A stretch of 64,000 nucleotides of DNA, from the NCBI GenBank assembly GCA_036250225.1, contig JAPZLL010000008.1:930001-994000 (forward strand), given 5' to 3'. Shown here piece after piece: positions 35,601 through 46,702 of the stretch. Position 1 is the first letter of the stretch, and each line of letters begins with the position of its first letter. The notes beneath the pieces are model-generated. The model saw only the letters and a list, made by a program, of their open reading frames with translations. It was not told the DNA's origin and did not search any database. This DNA comes from Cercophora sp. LCS_1. Its lineage: Eukaryota; Ascomycota; Sordariomycetes; Sordariales; Lasiosphaeriaceae. The translations under genes were made by a program, and so were the position numbers.

Positions 35601-37959
35601 ATTCCCATGGTCTTGGTGAACGGCGCAGATGGTATCGGTACTGGTTGGAGCACATCGATTCCCAACTACCACCCTGTGGAGATTGTGCGCAACCTCAAGC
35701 GTCGCATGGGCAGGCTAGATGAGAACGATCCTGAGGAGAAGCCGTTCTTGCCCATGATGCCGTGGTGGCGTGGCTGGAAGGGCACGCCCGAGCTCGATGC
35801 CGCGGGCAAGTACAAGTTCAATGGTATTGCCTTTGTGGACGACAAGGAACCAAATGTCATTGTGGTTAGGGAACTACCAATCCGCATGTGGACGGACGAC
35901 TTCAAAGCACGCTTAGAAGAGATCATCCGCGGCGAGAAGAGCCCGTCCTGGATCAAGGATTACAAGGAATACAACGACCACAAGAACGTCCACTTTGAGA
36001 TTGAGCTCGAGGAGAAGCACATGAAGGCAGCCTTGACCGAAGGGCTGCTCGAAAAGTTCAAGCTTACCAAGGCCATCGGTACTACCAACCTTGTTGCCTT
36101 CAACACACAAGGCCGCATCCACAAGTACGAGAATCCGGAGGAGATCATGGAAGAGTACTACGGATACCGTATGGCCATGTATGCAGCACGCAAGGTACGT
36201 CATCATCGCAGCGCACTTCGCCTCCATAATGCTAACCTAACTATCACAGAAACATTGGCTCAAAGTGCTGGATGCCGACTGGAGGAAGCTCAAGAACCAG
36301 TATCGCTTCATCTCTGAGATCATCGAGAATAAGCTTATCGTCTCCAAGAAGAAGAAGCCCGTTCTTGTCCAGGAGCTGCGTGACCGCAAGTACGAGGCCT
36401 TCCCGCCCAAGGCAGACCAGAGCAAGTCCAGGGATGATGAGAACCAGGAGGAGGACGACGACGATGTTGCCGCTGGCGCGCGCGACTACGACTACCTGCT
36501 TTCCATGCCCATTTGGTCGTTGACTCTCGAGCGTCTGGAGAAACTCAAGAACCAGATCGAGGCCAAGAAGGCAGAGTGGGAGGAGCTCAATGCCCTCAGT
36601 GAGAAGGATCTCTGGTGCAAGGATCTGGACGAGTTCGTCGACGAGTGGGAGGCCCAGCTTAAGCTGGACGACGAAGTCGAGGGCAATATCAAGCGGGCCA
36701 AACGCCGCGAGTCCCTCAAGCTTGGCGCTGGCAAGGGCCGCAAGGCCAGGAAAGACGACGATGACTACGCCCCCGCCAAGAAGACCAAGGCTGTGAAGCC
36801 CAAGGTCGAGAAGGTCGAAGTCAAGTCTCAGCAGCGATTCCTTGAGAAATTCTCGGCCAAGGCTAAACCAAAGCCAGCCGCCAGCACTGGGGGTGGTGAT
36901 GGCGCTGCCGATGATTTCTCGGATGACGACTTTGCGCTGCTGGGCAAAAAGCCCGCTCCGATAAAGCAAGAGGTCAAGGAAGAGTCAGAGCCACCAGCTT
37001 CTCTCCCTGATGCCCGCAGCAAGCGTGCGGCAGTCACCAAGTCCAGATACGTCGTCGACGACGATGAGTCCGAGGAAGACTCTGATGACGACTTTATGGA
37101 TCTGGGCAAGCCCAAGGCATTAGAATCGGCGTCGGCGTCGGCGTCTGAGGCAGCCGCAAAGCCAACCAAGCGTGCCGTGACGACCAAGGCCAAGCCCGTG
37201 TACGCTGACGACTCGGAGTCTGATAGCGACGATGACAAGATGCTCGGCGACGTCGGTGCTATGGTCAAGGGCATCGGAGGATCCTCTGACAGCAACAACG
37301 GCGGAAGGCTCAGCTTGTTTTCCATGTCCCGTCCTGAAGGAGAGTCGGTCCTACCGAAGCTCAAGACCAAGCCATCCAAGGCCAATCTGGACTTTGACAG
37401 CCACGACGATACCAACTACGAGGCGTTGGCAATGTCCTCTCCGCGCAAATCAACTAAAGCGGATGAGATCGACGACTTCCTCTCTGATGATTCGGTAGCC
37501 GCGGTACCCAAGGTGAGCACTTCACAAACTGCAGCCTCAAAGGCGAAGGCTCCCCTGAGCGTTGTCCCCGCTGCGGCGAAGAAGGCTCGTGGTCGTCCTG
37601 CCGGTTCAAAGAACAAGGCCAAGGATGAAGCGGCCCCCCCTAAGGCCGCTGCCTCAAAGGCTGCCGCCACCAAGAAGGCTCCCGCAAAGACAGCAGCAGC
37701 AAAGGCGAAGCCCATTACTCTCTCTCCCGCAGCCAAGGCATATATGGCGAAGCAAGCAAAGGCAAGGAAGGTGGTCAGCGATGATGAGGACGACGATATG
37801 ATGGATGCTCCTCCTTCGCCTGTCGCCAAGCCCAAAGCCCGTCCTGGGCGCGCAGCTGCCACCAAAGCGAAGCCCATCGTCATTAACGACGACGAGGACG
37901 ACTCGATGGCTTTCGACAACAACGACGACGAAGACGACTATTCGATGGATAGTGACTAA
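32625..37959 (+). CDS. TOP2: DNA topoisomerase II
   Basis: The essential type IIA enzyme passes one DNA duplex through a double-strand break to decatenate and relax chromosomes. Exons 32625-32690, 32814-36194 and 36250-37959 give 1718 aa. The GHKL ATPase region shows HIIKRPDTYIGSVE, KIFDEILVNAADN and GGRNGYGAKLTNIFS. The TOPRIM domain has ILTEGDSARALAV (E575) and ADQDLDGSHIKG (D652/D654). The active-site tyrosine lies in ASARYIHTRLSPFA (Y912), followed by DGIGTGWSTSIPNY. The N-terminus carries a Lys/Ala-rich patch (KAAAKAAPKKAAASK). The C-terminal 450 residues alternate basic Ala/Lys-rich blocks with acidic Asp/Ser clusters, the usual phosphorylated tail. It is somewhat longer than yeast Top2 (1428 aa) because of this tail. 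The next gene downstream is TDP1. Confidence 0.97.
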
Positions 37960-38651
37960 GTCGGCGACCGTGCGCATTTCGGGTGGTTCCGATGACGACA
38001 GCACATGATCAGAGCTTTCACTTTCTTTTTTTCGTCTGGGTGATCAGAGTCTCATGGGATCTGGGAGTTGGGGTGGGCATGGATAGTTCAGGTTCTGTAG
38101 CATAGGGAGGATTCGGTGGCCAGGAGGTTCATCCTTGACTTTTGCTTTCAGATTTCTGTTATCTGCTTTGACCGACGTTTTTTTCCCCTTTCGGCAGTCA
38201 TACCCGCAAATGGAAGCAACCAATTATGTTCTGTTTGTGTACTCGTTTTGTAATGCTTGTGTTGTTGTCATTGACGAGCAGCCCCAGCGAACCAGCGGGC
38301 TTGGCCGCCGCTTTGTATGGTACCTCGTGGTTGTTTAGCAACGAACATCGAACCCAGTAATTGCATCTCTATCAACCTTGAGCATAAGCTTATGATAGTT
38401 TGAGATACCCTATCTGAGAGTTCAAAGATATCATTTCGCCCATTCGCCTCTGACCAGGCTGTTTTTGTGTAAATGCAAATATGTCCGACCTTGTGGTGTC
38501 CCGCTATTTCCTAGTTCCAACAACCCAGACAATTTGGGTCGCACCTTCCTCCCTTTCATCCAAAAAACCTGCAACCTTTTTCCTGCTCGACGATGAATTT
38601 CTTCTTCGAAGCTTTCCCCGCAGCGACTTCAATTTCGTAACCACAGAAAAC
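37960..38651. other. Spacer between TOP2 and TDP1
   Basis: A 692-bp same-strand spacer with the TOP2 3' flank and TDP1 leader. An in-frame ATG at 38481 would add 57 residues to TDP1 but precedes a stretch without family similarity, so it is treated as leader. Confidence 0.55.
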
Positions 38652-40365
38652 ATGAATCCTTCGAGAAAGAGGGGTCCCGCGGTCGACACAGACGACAAGG
38701 TTGACAGCGACGTCGCGCAATCACAAAGCTCAACAACACCGCGCTCCCTCTCACATCCCATCAGCCCTCCTCTCAAGAAACGACGGCTCCCGGCGCCGCC
38801 TGAGGCTCAGGATGCGCAGACAGAGATACCCAAGGCCTCGGACCCGCAAAAGTTCAGGTCGCCATTTCAACTCACCAGGATCCGCGATTTGCCGTCAGAG
38901 TTAAACAGAGACACGGTCACGTTGACGGATATCCTGGGCGATCCGCTCATCAAAGAGTGCTGGGAGTTCAACTACCTGCACGATATCGACTTTTTGATGG
39001 CGGCGTTTGACGAGGATGTGCGGAGCTTGGTGAAGGTGCATGTCGTCCATGGCTTTTGGAAGAGGGACGATGAGCGGAAGGTTGACCTTGAGGTAGAGAA
39101 GCCGCTTGATGTTTGACGGGTGATTGTATGGCTAACGGGAATAGACGCAAGCATCACAGTACCCGAATGTTTCCCTCCATGCGGCCTATCTCCCTGAGAT
39201 GTTTGGCACTCATCATTCCAAGATGATGATCCTTTTGCGCCACGATGACACTGCCCAGATCATTATCCACACCGCAAACCTCATCACCCAGGACTGGACC
39301 AATATGACCCAGGCGGTGTGGTCATCACCCATGCTTCCGTTGCTTACCTCGTCGGAGAAGGCCCCGGAGGAGATGCCACCAGCGGGAACCGGCGGGAAGT
39401 TCAAGATCGACTTTCTCAATTATCTCAGGGCGTACGAGAAGCAGAGGCGCGGTACGTGTGGCTCGATAATCCAGGAACTCACCAAGTACGACTTCTCTGC
39501 GATCCGGGGGTCTCTCATTGCCAGTGTGCCTGGCAGGTTCCCTGTCGATGCGCCAACCAAGTTTGGCTGGGCAGCCATGGAAGAAGCGCTGAAGGCGGTT
39601 CCTGTGGGGCCGGAAGGCGAGATTGTCGTCCAGATATCGTCCATCGCGACCCTGGGACCAACAGACAACTGGCTCAAGGCGTTCTTCCGCACTCTTTCCG
39701 GTGGCCAGAACCGGAGCTCTCCACCGAGTTTCAAGGTCGTCTTTCCAACGGCTGACGAGATTCGTAAGTCGCTGGACGGTTACATCTCAGGGTTTTCGAT
39801 ACACACCAAAATCCAATCGGCTCAACAGAAGAAGCAGCTTCTGTATTTAAAGCCGTATTTCTGCCATTGGGCCAATGATTCCGCGAGTAGTGCTGGTTTG
39901 TCTTCCTGCGGTTCCCGATACTCTACCGTTTGCTAACCATGTCTAGAACTCGGCAATGACACTGTACGAGACGCAGGCAGAAATCGCGCAGCGCCACACA
40001 TCAAGACGTACATGCGTTACGGCGACAAAACGATAGACTGGGCGCTTGTGACGTCCGCGAACCTTTCGAAACAGGCATGGGGTGATGCAAGGAACGGTGC
40101 GGGAGAAGTACGAATCTCGTCCTACGAGATCGGGGTGCTCGTCTGGCCCGAGCTATTCGCACAAGACGCCATCATGTCGCCGACCTTCCAGGTGGACTCA
40201 CTCCCACCGGCATCGGAACCGCCCAATGATACCAAACCGACCGTTGCCCTGCGAATGCCATACAGCCTCCCCCTCCAACCCTACGGCAAAGATGAGATCC
40301 CCTGGGTCGCAACAGCAAGTCACACAGAACCCGATTGGAAAGGACAAGTAATCCGACAAAAGTAA
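38652..40365 (+). CDS. TDP1: Tyrosyl-DNA phosphodiesterase 1
   Basis: Tdp1 hydrolyses the bond between a topoisomerase tyrosine and DNA, clearing stalled cleavage complexes in the nucleus. Exons 38652-39092, 39145-39895 and 39947-40365 give 536 aa. Both HKN-type motifs are present: HHSKMMIL (H171, K173) after GTHHSK, and HIKTYMRY (H415, K417) followed by SANLSKQAWG. NLITQDWTNMTQAVW is the block after the first motif. A nuclear-signal-like KKRR lies near residue 36 (PPLKKRRLPAP). The start chosen is MNPSRKRG; the frame stays open to an earlier ATG at 38481. Length is close to yeast Tdp1 (544 aa). Catalytic residues look intact. Confidence 0.93.
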
Positions 40366-40538
40366 CGGCACAATGGACATCCCCCACAAGCGTTGAAGCG
40401 AGGGCCTTGGCGCACAACGCAAGCATGTGATCAGAGTTATTATTCTCGGCTCGTTGACTACCGAGCGCGGCCGCTTCGGCATGCGTCGCTACAACTAACA
40501 AACACACTCCCCCTCCTCTGTGGCACAATCAAACTGGC

Positions 40539-40976
40539 TTAGTTGCCACCAACGGCCTCAGGCTCCTTGTTCTCGTCGTAGCCGTACTTGGTCTTCATCT
40601 CCTCGATCTTAGCGACATACTGCTCCTGGGCAGCCTCAGCGGAGAGGCCGTCCTCGACGTTGGCCTTCCACGCGTTGTACTTCGCCTTAGCCTGTGTACA
40701 AGATAAGCCGGTTAGCTCAGGGGCAGGGGAAAAGGGGCGCAAAAGAGCTCGCCTTGAAGTCGAAGGTGCCGGGCTTGGGGGCATTCTCGAAGTCCTCGCC
40801 GGTGGCGACCTTGTAGAGGCCTTTTTTTGGTCAGCTTTTTCCTCTCTCCCCATCTCTCACGATAACAGAGGCGAAATACCGTAGATGGCAAGGAGGTCCT
40901 CATTGCCGGGCTTGGAGGTCAGCTTCTTGGAGTCGACAACGGCCTTCTTGAAGGCATCAGACTGAGCGGGGGCCAT
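40539..40976 (-). CDS. ACB1: Acyl-CoA-binding protein
   Basis: A cytosolic carrier of long-chain acyl-CoA esters. Exons on the minus strand are 40976-40880, 40820-40753 and 40691-40539, giving 105 aa. The product carries the four-helix ACBP signature: FKKAVVDSKKLTSKPGNEDLLAIYGLYKVATGED, then PGTFDFKAKAKYNAW. The conserved Tyr-Lys pairs of the ligand site (YGLYK, KAKYNAW) are present. The second intron (40692-40752) begins with GC rather than GT (AAG then GCGAGC), and no GT nearby keeps the frame, so it is a GC-AG intron. The first intron has a purine-rich AAAAAAAG acceptor directly after a GCTGAC branch point. The C-terminal tail (YDENKEPEAVGGN) extends about 15 residues beyond the yeast protein. 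The gene is convergent with TDP1. Confidence 0.95.
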
Positions 40977-41555
40977 TTTGGAAGGTGAAGGGGGTAGTTT
41001 GTGTTTTGGAACGGGGTGTTATTGGGATTTTGCGACGGAGAGGTGCAGCTTTGCGTTGTTGGGAGAATGGAGATGGTGGTGATGGGGTTTGTTGAGAGAA
41101 GCGGGTTTTGGCGGGGTAGTTGGGCTTGGTGGTCAGGAGGGGTAGACAACATATCCTTGTGACTGTCGGCGTCATTTGCTCCTTTTTGGGAAAGCGCTTG
41201 GCGGAGGCGGGGAGGGTTAGGGGTGGAAATGTCCGGTCTGCCGAGTGAGGAATCCGGGGCCGGGACTAGGAAGACAGATTCATCCCGAAACCAGTCCGGG
41301 TCTTGAAGCGAGAGCCAAGCCATCGGGAACTTTGGGCATGTGAGCTGGGGGATTGTCTACGATGGGGGTCGCCTGCTTGGTTTGGTACTGTACCTGCATC
41401 GGGGATGGGATGGGATGGGTTCAGGTTTTGGGGCCTTGCAGGAGAGCCAATACGTCAGAGAAAAAAAACCAAAAAAAAAAGGCATGGACCTTCCCGCTAT
41501 ACATAAGTTCCAGTAGGTGCCCTCCACTGTAACGAAGGCACAAGTTGACAGCTCT

Positions 41556-41675
41556 GACTGGATGGCGCAGTGATAACCCCCGACGCGTTAGAGGAAGGTT
41601 ATGACAGATCCGTAGCATCGTAGTCCTGCTCCAATCCGGTAGAGTAGGCGTCGAGTTCGATTCCTGTTGGAGTCC
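41556..41675 (+). tRNA. Degenerate tRNA-like sequence (probable pseudo-tRNA)
   Basis: The 5' end resembles a tRNA acceptor plus D-arm with an A-box (GACTGGATGGCGCAGTGATA). The 3' end has a B-box-like GAGTTCGATTCCTG followed at tRNA spacing by TGGAGTC. Five of seven acceptor pairs (GACT..A with T..AGTC) can form. The D-loop is about 8 nt too long, the T-stem has two mismatches and no convincing anticodon arm was found. It is therefore probably a decayed or interrupted tRNA, not a working gene. Confidence 0.3.
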
Positions 41676-43161
41676 TAACCCATTCAGTTGGGTTTATGTA
41701 ACCGTCGACCATCCTCTCCCCATACCCCCGAGGGTATACCCCATTGACGAGGGAGTTGGTGCTCGGCGCTAGATTTTTGCTCTTTTTAAAAACGACAGCC
41801 ATCCAGACAGACAGTCTTTACAGTATACCCGATGCGCCAGCAAAAAGGGGATGCTCAAGATGTGAAGCAACATGCAGGGGGTGCGATGAGGTCCAGTGTT
41901 GGTGATTTCACTTCCATTGCAGCATCGCGCACAACTTCGCCTTTACACCAAGCTGGCTAGTCCTCAAGAGATGGCTGCATCAAATCCAACGGCCTTGCTG
42001 CGTCTGTAGGGTCCTTTCGGGGCCGATATAAACTCCGGCGCGGTGCATGCTGCTTCGCCATAAGCTTAGCCGAGGCGGCCAACTCGGTCGGCGACCGGGA
42101 CGGGAAAGCCCCACTCTGCCAGCTTCGGGCCGGAGCCATCGCTTCGCCCAGGCCAAAGCGCCAAGAGGGGTGGCTTCGAGGCTCAGGCCAGCTGCAGCGA
42201 TCAGCAGCGGGAGGTGCCGAGCGAGATTGAATGCAGTAAAGTGTCTCGATATTGTGGCGCGAGGCTTCTGATCCTCCTTTGGTTGCCAGAGGTGACTGCG
42301 CAACAAGTGCGAGACTGGCTTACGCATCGCAACAGCAACGCTGAGATAAGCTGGGAAATCAACAATGCCAGAGCAGCCTGCTTCTGTTGATTCCGCAGGG
42401 AATCACACAATGAGAACCAGTCCAGGCAGCGCGCGCTCTGGCTAGCGCCATCGGCGGGCTGAAAAAAAGCCCCATCGGCGTGTCGGCGAAAGACCGCGCC
42501 GGCGTTGTCTGGCCAAGACCAACGGACAACAGCTCACTGAAGTTTCTTGTCCGAGTGGGCTACAGTAGCTGATTTGTATCCGGATCTGTAATCCTACGTG
42601 ACGCGTCACCCGCAGCTGTGGTGCACGTTTCCATTCTCCAGTTGGCAATGTTTGGGCGAAGGACCTCCAGCTGGGTGTCTGTCAATGGCAGGTCGCAATC
42701 GCTTGGAGCTTGGCTTGGTCGAGATGCCGTCATTGATAATAATTACAAATCTGGTTCTTGGGAAACGGGAACACGCGAGGTTGTGAGACGAAGGGGAAAC
42801 GACAGGCTCGGGAGCTGCGATGTGGGGGGCTGAACGTTGGTGTCTTTTGGGAGACGAGGGGAACGGTAATTTCGTCGCGATAGGCAAAAGAAACCCTGCT
42901 CTCGACACCCGTGACGGGAAGTTACGTATTCTGCTGAATTGTTCCTTCGCCCTTGGCCATGCAGGACGGCGTTGGTCCACATTTCGTCCGACACGCGCGG
43001 GTCGGCGATCGTCAGTCCTAAAGGTCCTCAGCCCCTTCCAGCCCAGCATGCTGGTGTTGTGCTCGAGCAATTGCACCATTGGAAAGATGGTCCCACCGCA
43101 GCAGCACGCATTCCTCCAGCCAGCCCCCATTCGATAAAGCAAAAGCACACAACGCCTCTCG

Positions 43162-43198
43162 ATTGGCCGCCGTTTGTGTCGTTGCTTCGTGTATAAAA
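43162..43198 (+). promoter_or_regulatory. CCAAT (inverted) and TATA box of the FSP1-like gene
   Basis: ATTGG at 43162-43166 (inverted CCAAT) is followed 26 bp later by TATAAAA at 43192-43198, about 205 bp upstream of the ATG at 43405. The spacing fits a pol II core promoter. The match is by eye only. Confidence 0.5.
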
Positions 43199-43404
43199 CA
43201 CAGACCCCGGGCTGTCACCCAAGCGTCGCCCGACAAAGTTTCCGGCCGTCCCTGCAGATCCCTGCTCTCTTCGCCCGGACCCTTGCATGCGAGCTTCGCA
43301 ACAAAAGGCTTGACCTCCCCCAAGTTCAGCTCCGGCATTCCACCTGTCCTCACCCCATCTCATCTCATCTCAACCTCGTCCGAATTCCCGAAAACACCGT
43401 CACC

Positions 43405-44581
43405 ATGTCCAAGACCGTCGTAATCCTCGGAGGCGCCTACGCCGGTGTGCAAATCGCCCACGGCCTGCTCAAGAAGCAAAACAATGATCTCAAGGTCATT
43501 CTCGTTAGCAAGGTAAGCTTACGTTGGCTCGCTCTCTCCACACGCATGTAAATCACGTGTTGACATTGCTTGTAACCAGAACTCCCACTTCTACTGGAAC
43601 CTTGCGTCGGTCCGCCGCATCATCCCTGGCCAGATCAAGGATGAGGACATCTTCAAGTCGATTGCCGAGTCGCTCAAGCGGTACCCCGAGGCCAAATGGG
43701 AGTTGATTGTCGGCTCCGCCGAGGCCGCCGATTTCTCGGCCAAGACGGTCCGCGTTTCCACGCCCGAGGGCGAGAAGACCGTCTCGTACGATCAGCTCGT
43801 CCTGGCGACCGGCTCGCGCACCCCGCAGGACTACGTCCCCTGGAAGGCCAATGGCACATACGAGGAGGCTCTCGCTCTGCTCAAGCAGACTGAGGAGAAG
43901 GTCGCTGCTGCCAGCCACATTGTCGTTGCAGGCGCTGGTCCAACCGGAATCGAAGTTGCCGGCGAGCTCGGCTTCGAGTTCGGGAAGACCAAGGAGATTG
44001 TCCTGCTGAGCGGTGGTGATAAGTTGCTTGGTGGTGATATCGCGGCCGGCGCGGCGGCGAATGAGCTCAAGAAGCTCAATGTCACTGTCAAGTATGGCGC
44101 CAAGGTGGACGATGTCAAGCCCGGTGAGGGTGGCAAGACCACTGTGGTTTTGGCCGGCGGTGAGACGGTGGAGACGGATCTCTATCTGCCGACCATGGGT
44201 CTTGTCCCCAACACCGAGTATGTCGACACCAAGTATCTCAACGACAACAAGACGGTGCAGGTGGACGAGTTCCTCCGGGTCAAGGATACCACGGATGTGT
44301 GGGCCGCTGGTGATGTTGTCTCCAAGCCCCGCGCTGGTTTCATGATCACCCAGAAGCAGGCCGCTGCTGTCACCAAGAACGTTGAGCTCGCGCTAGCTGG
44401 CAAGGAGCCGCTTGTTGCCAAGGGGCTGCCGGTCGACATCCTCGCGTGTGCTGTTGGCAGGAGCAGGGGTGCTGGCCGGTTGAACTCGTTCAAGCTGCCG
44501 TCAATCATGGTGTGGCTTGCAAAGGGACGTACACTCGGTGTGCAGATGTTCGGTGGCTACATCGATGGTAGCAATGCCTAA
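43405..44581 (+). CDS. FSP1/AMID-like NAD(P)H flavoprotein oxidoreductase
   Basis: This is a pyridine-nucleotide-disulphide-oxidoreductase-fold protein like human AIFM2/FSP1 and the fungal AMID/AIF-like proteins, which reduce quinones with NAD(P)H. Exons 43405-43512 and 43580-44581 give 369 aa, close to FSP1 (373). The N-terminal FAD Rossmann motif is VVILGGAYAGVQIA (residues 5-18). The NAD(P)H motif is HIVVAGAGPTGIEVAGEL, with its glycines around 154-159. The second FAD contact is VKDTTDVWAAGDVV. NSHFYWNLASVRRIIPG after exon 1 is characteristic of the AMID subfamily. A C-terminal segment (LPSIMVWLAKGRTLGVQMF) could associate with membranes. No mitochondrial presequence is obvious. Calls of apoptosis or quinone function are from the family, not the sequence. 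Confidence 0.88.
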
Positions 44582-46702
44582 GGGCGTTTGGAGAGATGAT
44601 GGCTTGGGTAATGAGGAGGGTCAAGCTGGCGTGGACGGGAGGAGCAGTAATAAATACCCCATTTCTTTTTGGCCACCATGGCTTTGGAGTCGAGAGCATA
44701 GATAGATAACGCTGATACCACTGTTTGGGTTTATCTGTCTTTCATTCGTTACCTTGATGTCAGACTGATCCTGGATAACAGATGTTGGGCATGCGGTTCT
44801 CTCAAGCCACTTTCCCATGCTCAAGTTGACCATCATTCTCGATCGTGGGGCTAAGGTTATGGATCCCGCGGCCCGCCAACCTGATGTCAACATCTCAACA
44901 CCTCTTGCCCATCACCACCCTAACTCAAGCAACATGCATCATCCCGGCCAAAAAAAAAGAGCTCTATTTTCGTACACCCTTTTTTTGTTTTAGGCACACC
45001 CCTTTCCACACATAACCCTGGTCTGCCAATATTTCCGTGTGCCTTTGGGATGCCACTTCCACCACACTTTGAAATTGCTGATGTTTTTTTTTTTTTTAAT
45101 CAAATACCTACTTAAAATTTCAAATGCCCTAATTTATCAATTATCAATGCCTTTTTAGAAGGGGTGGAGGCCAAAATGTAGTGATAATTAGCTTTAGTGG
45201 GAAGGATATGGTGTCGACAAAGAAAGGGGGAGAATGGCCAGGTGACATGAACACAACCAGCACCGCTTTGTGCTAGTCCCAACTTGTATCAAGAGGTAGG
45301 AGCACGCAAGAGGGTAAAGGGAGTGTGAGCGACGTCACAGCATCGTGTCCCCAAGGACTTCGCCGTCGCCCTCTCACGGGCAACCAAAAAACCCCCCCAA
45401 AAAATGTTCGACGCCACTGGGGGTCGAACGACCAATGCACCTGCGCTACCTGGGATTGATTAGCCCACTTGCTCCCCGCGGCTTGAGAGCACGCGCTTCG
45501 CCCACTTGGCCGTAAAGCCGCTTGGCTCGGTGCACCTGTCATGTAATGAGCTCCGCTGGATTCGATACATGAACCACATGCGGCGCCTTTGTCATATCAG
45601 GCGCCGGAGGGGAAATCTGGTAAAGCAGGAGGTTTGGTTTTGCGGGGCAAAGTAAACATCCGGCGACAAACATCGCCAGTCTTGGCAGGAGTTGCACGCA
45701 GCCTTCACAGCCAACCAAGTCTTTCACAACACCACGCATTCCAACGCACGGACCTTTCAAAACTCGTTCGCAGCAAACAGGCCTTGTGCAAGCCAAACAG
45801 ATGAAATCAACCACCCCCAAGCCGCTTGCAGTTGCATGAAGCAAAGACGCGCCTCAACGGCCCTGCTTCCGCCTCACAGATGCAGACGCCCATCATCGTC
45901 ATTCAGGCCCACAATCACCATGCATTCAGGGTCCAACACTCACACATTGCAATTTCACCTCCTTTTCCCATCAGGAAACCCGTAACTCTCGACACAAGAT
46001 CCGCGCATTTCATCACCAATCTGACCTGACGGGCGCTTGTTATCCCGGCAACGGAAACACAGACCTCTTGGTAAGCCCTACCCCAAATTCAAGGTCTTTT
46101 GGGGCAAGGGCCCAATATTTGCAATTTCACTTGCTTCCGCAGCCACAAGACACGCATGCATGGATCGGATGGGCCATGTTTCCCCCGGACCGTCAGTGCT
46201 TTCTCAATTCCCTGTCTGTTTTGTTTCCCCGAATCCCGTTCACACCCCCATCCTTTCCCCTGGCAGAGCCTCACCTCACCTCATTTCGGCGACCAGAGCT
46301 ACCAGCTTGTTCCAAAATTCCAAATCCATCATTCTCCAAAGGAGCGGCCGAGTGGGTATCTCAAATAGCTAAATACAATTACTCATTTGTTCGTAAGGAC
46401 AGACATGAATATCCTCAATCATTCCCATTGAACCCCAACATCCTTCCCTCCTCTCCCTTTCCCGTGTTCCATCCAACTGAACAGAACCCAAGAACCAAAA
46501 CGTCTAGGTATCCCGTATTGTACTTGCAAAAGCCATAATAACGCAATTCTATCCTCCTCAAATATCCGATTTTCGCCATCCCCTGGTCATAAGGAGTGTC
46601 CGGAATCGTAGAAAAAGCCATTAAACAAGTTACCCAAATGCATAATCATACCCATAACCATATGTACCTGTTTATCCAAAAACATCCAAAAACATTAAGG
46701 TA
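44582..46702. other. Spacer with A/T runs and a tRNA-like remnant
   Basis: A 2.1-kb convergent spacer. From 44940 to 45200 it is AT-rich with T-runs (T13 near 45085). A tRNA-like remnant lies at 45409-45520. The region 45800-46700 is C/A-rich on the plus strand and falls in the 3' flank of the Thr-rich protein gene. No protein-coding gene is supported. Confidence 0.5.
45409..45520 (-). tRNA. tRNA-Leu-like remnant with T-run terminator
   Basis: Read on the minus strand, GGCCAAGTGGGCGAAGCGC resembles the D-arm/A-box of leucine tRNAs. It is followed by an anticodon-like TGCT-CTCAAGC (CAA anticodon position), and AGCA re-pairs the stem after a short intron-like insert. Later come a TTCGACC loop, a CCCAG-TGGCGTC end and a T6 run, as at Pol III terminators. 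The T-stem and acceptor stem do not pair, so it is at best a pseudogene. Confidence 0.25.

Larger units (their letters stand above)
40977..43404. other. Divergent spacer between ACB1 and the FSP1-like gene
   Basis: A 2.4-kb spacer. It contains an A-rich run (41461-41480) and a degenerate tRNA-like sequence (listed separately). The last 250 bp carry an ATTGG and a TATA box. Open frames such as 42606-43148 on the minus strand lack family features. Confidence 0.55.

Noticed and set aside
38481..38651. N-terminal extension of TDP1 from ATG 38481
   Set aside because: No family similarity and leader-like composition; the MNPSRKRG start is preferred.
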